Source: Macrotrachela quadricornifera (Eukaryota; Rotifera; Eurotatoria; Philodinida; Philodinidae). From it: a stretch of 64,000 nucleotides of DNA. Position 1 is the first letter of the stretch. Each line of letters starts with the position of its first letter. A model generated the notes under the pieces. It was not told the DNA's origin. It worked only from the letters and a program-made list of their open reading frames with translations, and ran no database searches. Made by a program: the position numbers and the translations under genes. The stretch is from positions 349,990 through 413,989 of the forward strand of contig JAJEKB010020995.1 of assembly GCA_022393335.1 (NCBI GenBank), written 5' to 3'. Shown here in pieces: positions 62,171 to 64,000 of the stretch.

Positions 62171-63362
62171 TTTTAGATGGAAGATGCTTAATATTTGCAC
62201 ATCTTGTATAGCCTGAGAACTTGAGTCTTTGTATCTTATGCAGCTATTAATTGATCCTCTAATGCTCATCCGTATGAAATATTTTACGAGTCATACAATG
62301 TAATAACTTAATTTTTTATAAATACTTTAATTAATGACTTGTCAAAGTCCTTTTAATAACCTGCTTTTTTTTACATCTTTGTCTGCCTTGTTTATTCTAT
62401 TATGGTGTACTACTAGACGTTTCTAAATCTCCATGCTATTTATCAAGTATTTATTTTTTAAAAAGATTTTCAAATATGGAGCATATTCAAATTTGTATGC
62501 ACTTTGAAGTCGTTTATGAAGATATTCGAAATTGTTAAAGTTAAAAGTTTTTCGAGTGTCAGAATGATATAATTCATCATTAATCGAATTTCTCAACGCA
62601 ATTTTCGTTTTGTCAAGACCTTTATTCTGCTAGAGCACCAAAAAGTCTTACAATTTCAACAAAAGTGGGAAATAAAACTTGTTGTTCTCATCCGAAACCA
62701 GACAAGCAGTTTCGTGGACAGTGATGCTTTAACTTAGCAAACATTTCGTTTTCTAACAAATGTATAGAATCTATCCAAGGATAGATCGATAAAACTCAAC
62801 AACGGTGTGAAGAACAAAATGCGACAACGAGATATGGTTGTAATTACATCATCTCGAGGAAAATAGCTTTATAAAAAACACTTATTTTTCAAGATAATAA
62901 ACAATCGAGCCATTATAGCTATGGTGAATTTTTCCTGTAAAATCAATCACTTTAGTTTTTCAAAAGTGATTATTACTAGAATAAATAATTATTCTCTTAT
63001 TAAATTCAGTATATGATTAGAATAAATAATTCATTTTTCAGTGGGAACAAAACTATAAGATACATACTGAAACATAAACAAAGAAAAAGACACAAAATAA
63101 TTTTTTTCTTAATGAAAATTCTATCCAATCATTGTGAGGCCGATTGAACGGATAAATAGTTAATAATGCATCGTCTATTTCTGACTGTTAGGGCCCAAAC
63201 AGACTGAGGGGTCAAATAGAATAGACGAAAAAGAAGATTAGATGCGTTTGGAGAATATCCCAGGAAACTCAATTAAATGCTAAGAGAGCAAATCCTAGCA
63301 GATATAAGAGATATAGAGGTATAGGCTTATACTAGCGTGAGGGAATGAAGGGGTGATACGGC
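62171..63362. other. Gene-free gap
   Basis: About 1.2 kb of AT-rich DNA. AGAATAAATAATT occurs twice near 62980-63030. No exon, RNA or clear transposon end is supported. Confidence 0.4.
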
Positions 63363-63866
63363 TTATAGGAGATATAGGAGGTATAGAGGTATAGGAGATA
63401 TAGGAGGTATAGCGGTATAGGAGATATACGAGATATAGGAGGTATAGAGGTATAGGAGGTATAGCGGTATAGGTGGTATAGGTGGTATAGGAGGTATATA
63501 AGATATAGGAGATATAGGAGGTATATAAGATATAGCGTTATAGGAGGTATATGAGATATAGAGGTATAGGAGGTATAGGAGGTATAGCGGTATAGGAGAT
63601 ATAGAGGTATAGGACATATAGGAGATATAGGAGGTATAGGAGGTATAGGAGATATATATCTTCTATACCTCCTATACCTCCTATATCTCCAATATCTCCT
63701 ATATGTCCTATACCTCCTATATGTCCTATACCTCCTATACCTCTATATCTCCTATACCTCTATATCTCCTATACCGCTATACCTCCTATACCTCTATATC
63801 TCCTATACCGCTATACCTCCTATACCTCTATATCTCCTATACCTCCTATATCTTTTATATCCCCTC
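63363..63866. repeat. ~500-bp palindromic microsatellite (hairpin)
   Basis: The left arm (63363 to about 63652) is built of AGGTATAGG and AGATATAGG words. The right arm (about 63660-63866) is the reverse complement type (CCTATACCT, CTATATCTC). The axis lies near GGAGATATATATCTTC at about 63655. Frames rich in Tyr, Ser, Pro and Ile on both strands are repeat translation and are not genes. Confidence 0.95.
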
Positions 63867-64000
63867 CACCTACTGTACCCAGTAAAAGCCCTTAAGGGAC
63901 ATACCCACTATTTGCGTTTTCGCATGTGTTCCTCTTTTCGTGGCACCCTCAGCGAGAGAGATGCCCATTGAGTGTCCTCTCGTGTTTCCGTGACACTCTC
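63867..64000. repeat. Start of another repeat at the window edge
   Basis: After the palindrome, words such as TGTTCCTCTTTTCGTGGCAC and GTGTCCTCTCGTGTTTCCGT recur about 60 bp apart, each followed by CCCTC or ACTCTC. It looks like the first units of a tandem repeat that continues outside the window. Confidence 0.4.

Overview
The window is nuclear DNA of an invertebrate animal. It is AT-rich, with long homopolymer runs. The genes are split into many small exons by GT-AG introns that are mostly 45-70 bp long, and they use the standard code. The products are animal ones: diacylglycerol kinase with EF hands and C1 domains, SH3-PX-BAR sorting nexin, RRN3, kinesin-3 and kinesin-8 tails, and a Cys-loop receptor. 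The compact genes, tiny introns and many short, decayed, diverse transposons fit a bdelloid rotifer best. That is an inference from style, not proof.

Layout. Region 1 (1-9.8 kb) is gene dense: a 5'-truncated phytanoyl-CoA dioxygenase-like gene (+), a small mucin-like membrane protein (-), a 62-aa one-pass membrane protein (+), a ceramide-1-phosphate/glycolipid transfer protein (-), eIF1 (-), V-ATPase subunit B (-, 10 exons) and a lipid-anchored-looking 244-aa protein (+). Region 2 (10.3-18.9 kb, all +) holds a 989-aa protein with RING-like, coiled-coil and IRG-like GTPase parts, an 18-exon histidine ammonia-lyase and a cation-type Cys-loop channel subunit. Region 3 (19.5-23.9 kb, -) is a 21-exon type I diacylglycerol kinase, followed by 3.7 kb of gene-free, microsatellite-rich sequence. 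Region 4 (27.6-43.3 kb) holds a KIF13-like protein that lacks motor and FHA domains (-), a divergently placed SNX9-family gene (+) and RRN3/TIF-IA (-).

Region 5 (43.4-64 kb) is repeat-rich. It holds at least five foldback or terminal-inverted-repeat elements, a ~126-bp satellite in two opposite-facing blocks, mariner-type fossils, fragments of a fibronectin-III gene and a UvrD-type helicase, a motorless KIF19-like tail with a foldback element at its 5' edge, a two-exon gene bracketed by transposon-like ends, three related ~57-bp hairpins and a ~500-bp hairpin built of a 10-bp-like microsatellite.

The genes do not form one pathway. Most are housekeeping or signalling genes: lipid transfer and lipid second messengers (CPTP, DGK), endocytosis (SNX9-like), vesicle acidification (V-ATPase), translation and rRNA synthesis (eIF1, RRN3). 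The most unusual items are the IRG-like GTPase fusion, the two motorless kinesin tails and the variety of foldback elements. All exon models were built by hand from splice sites, reading-frame continuity and remembered family motifs. No database search was run.
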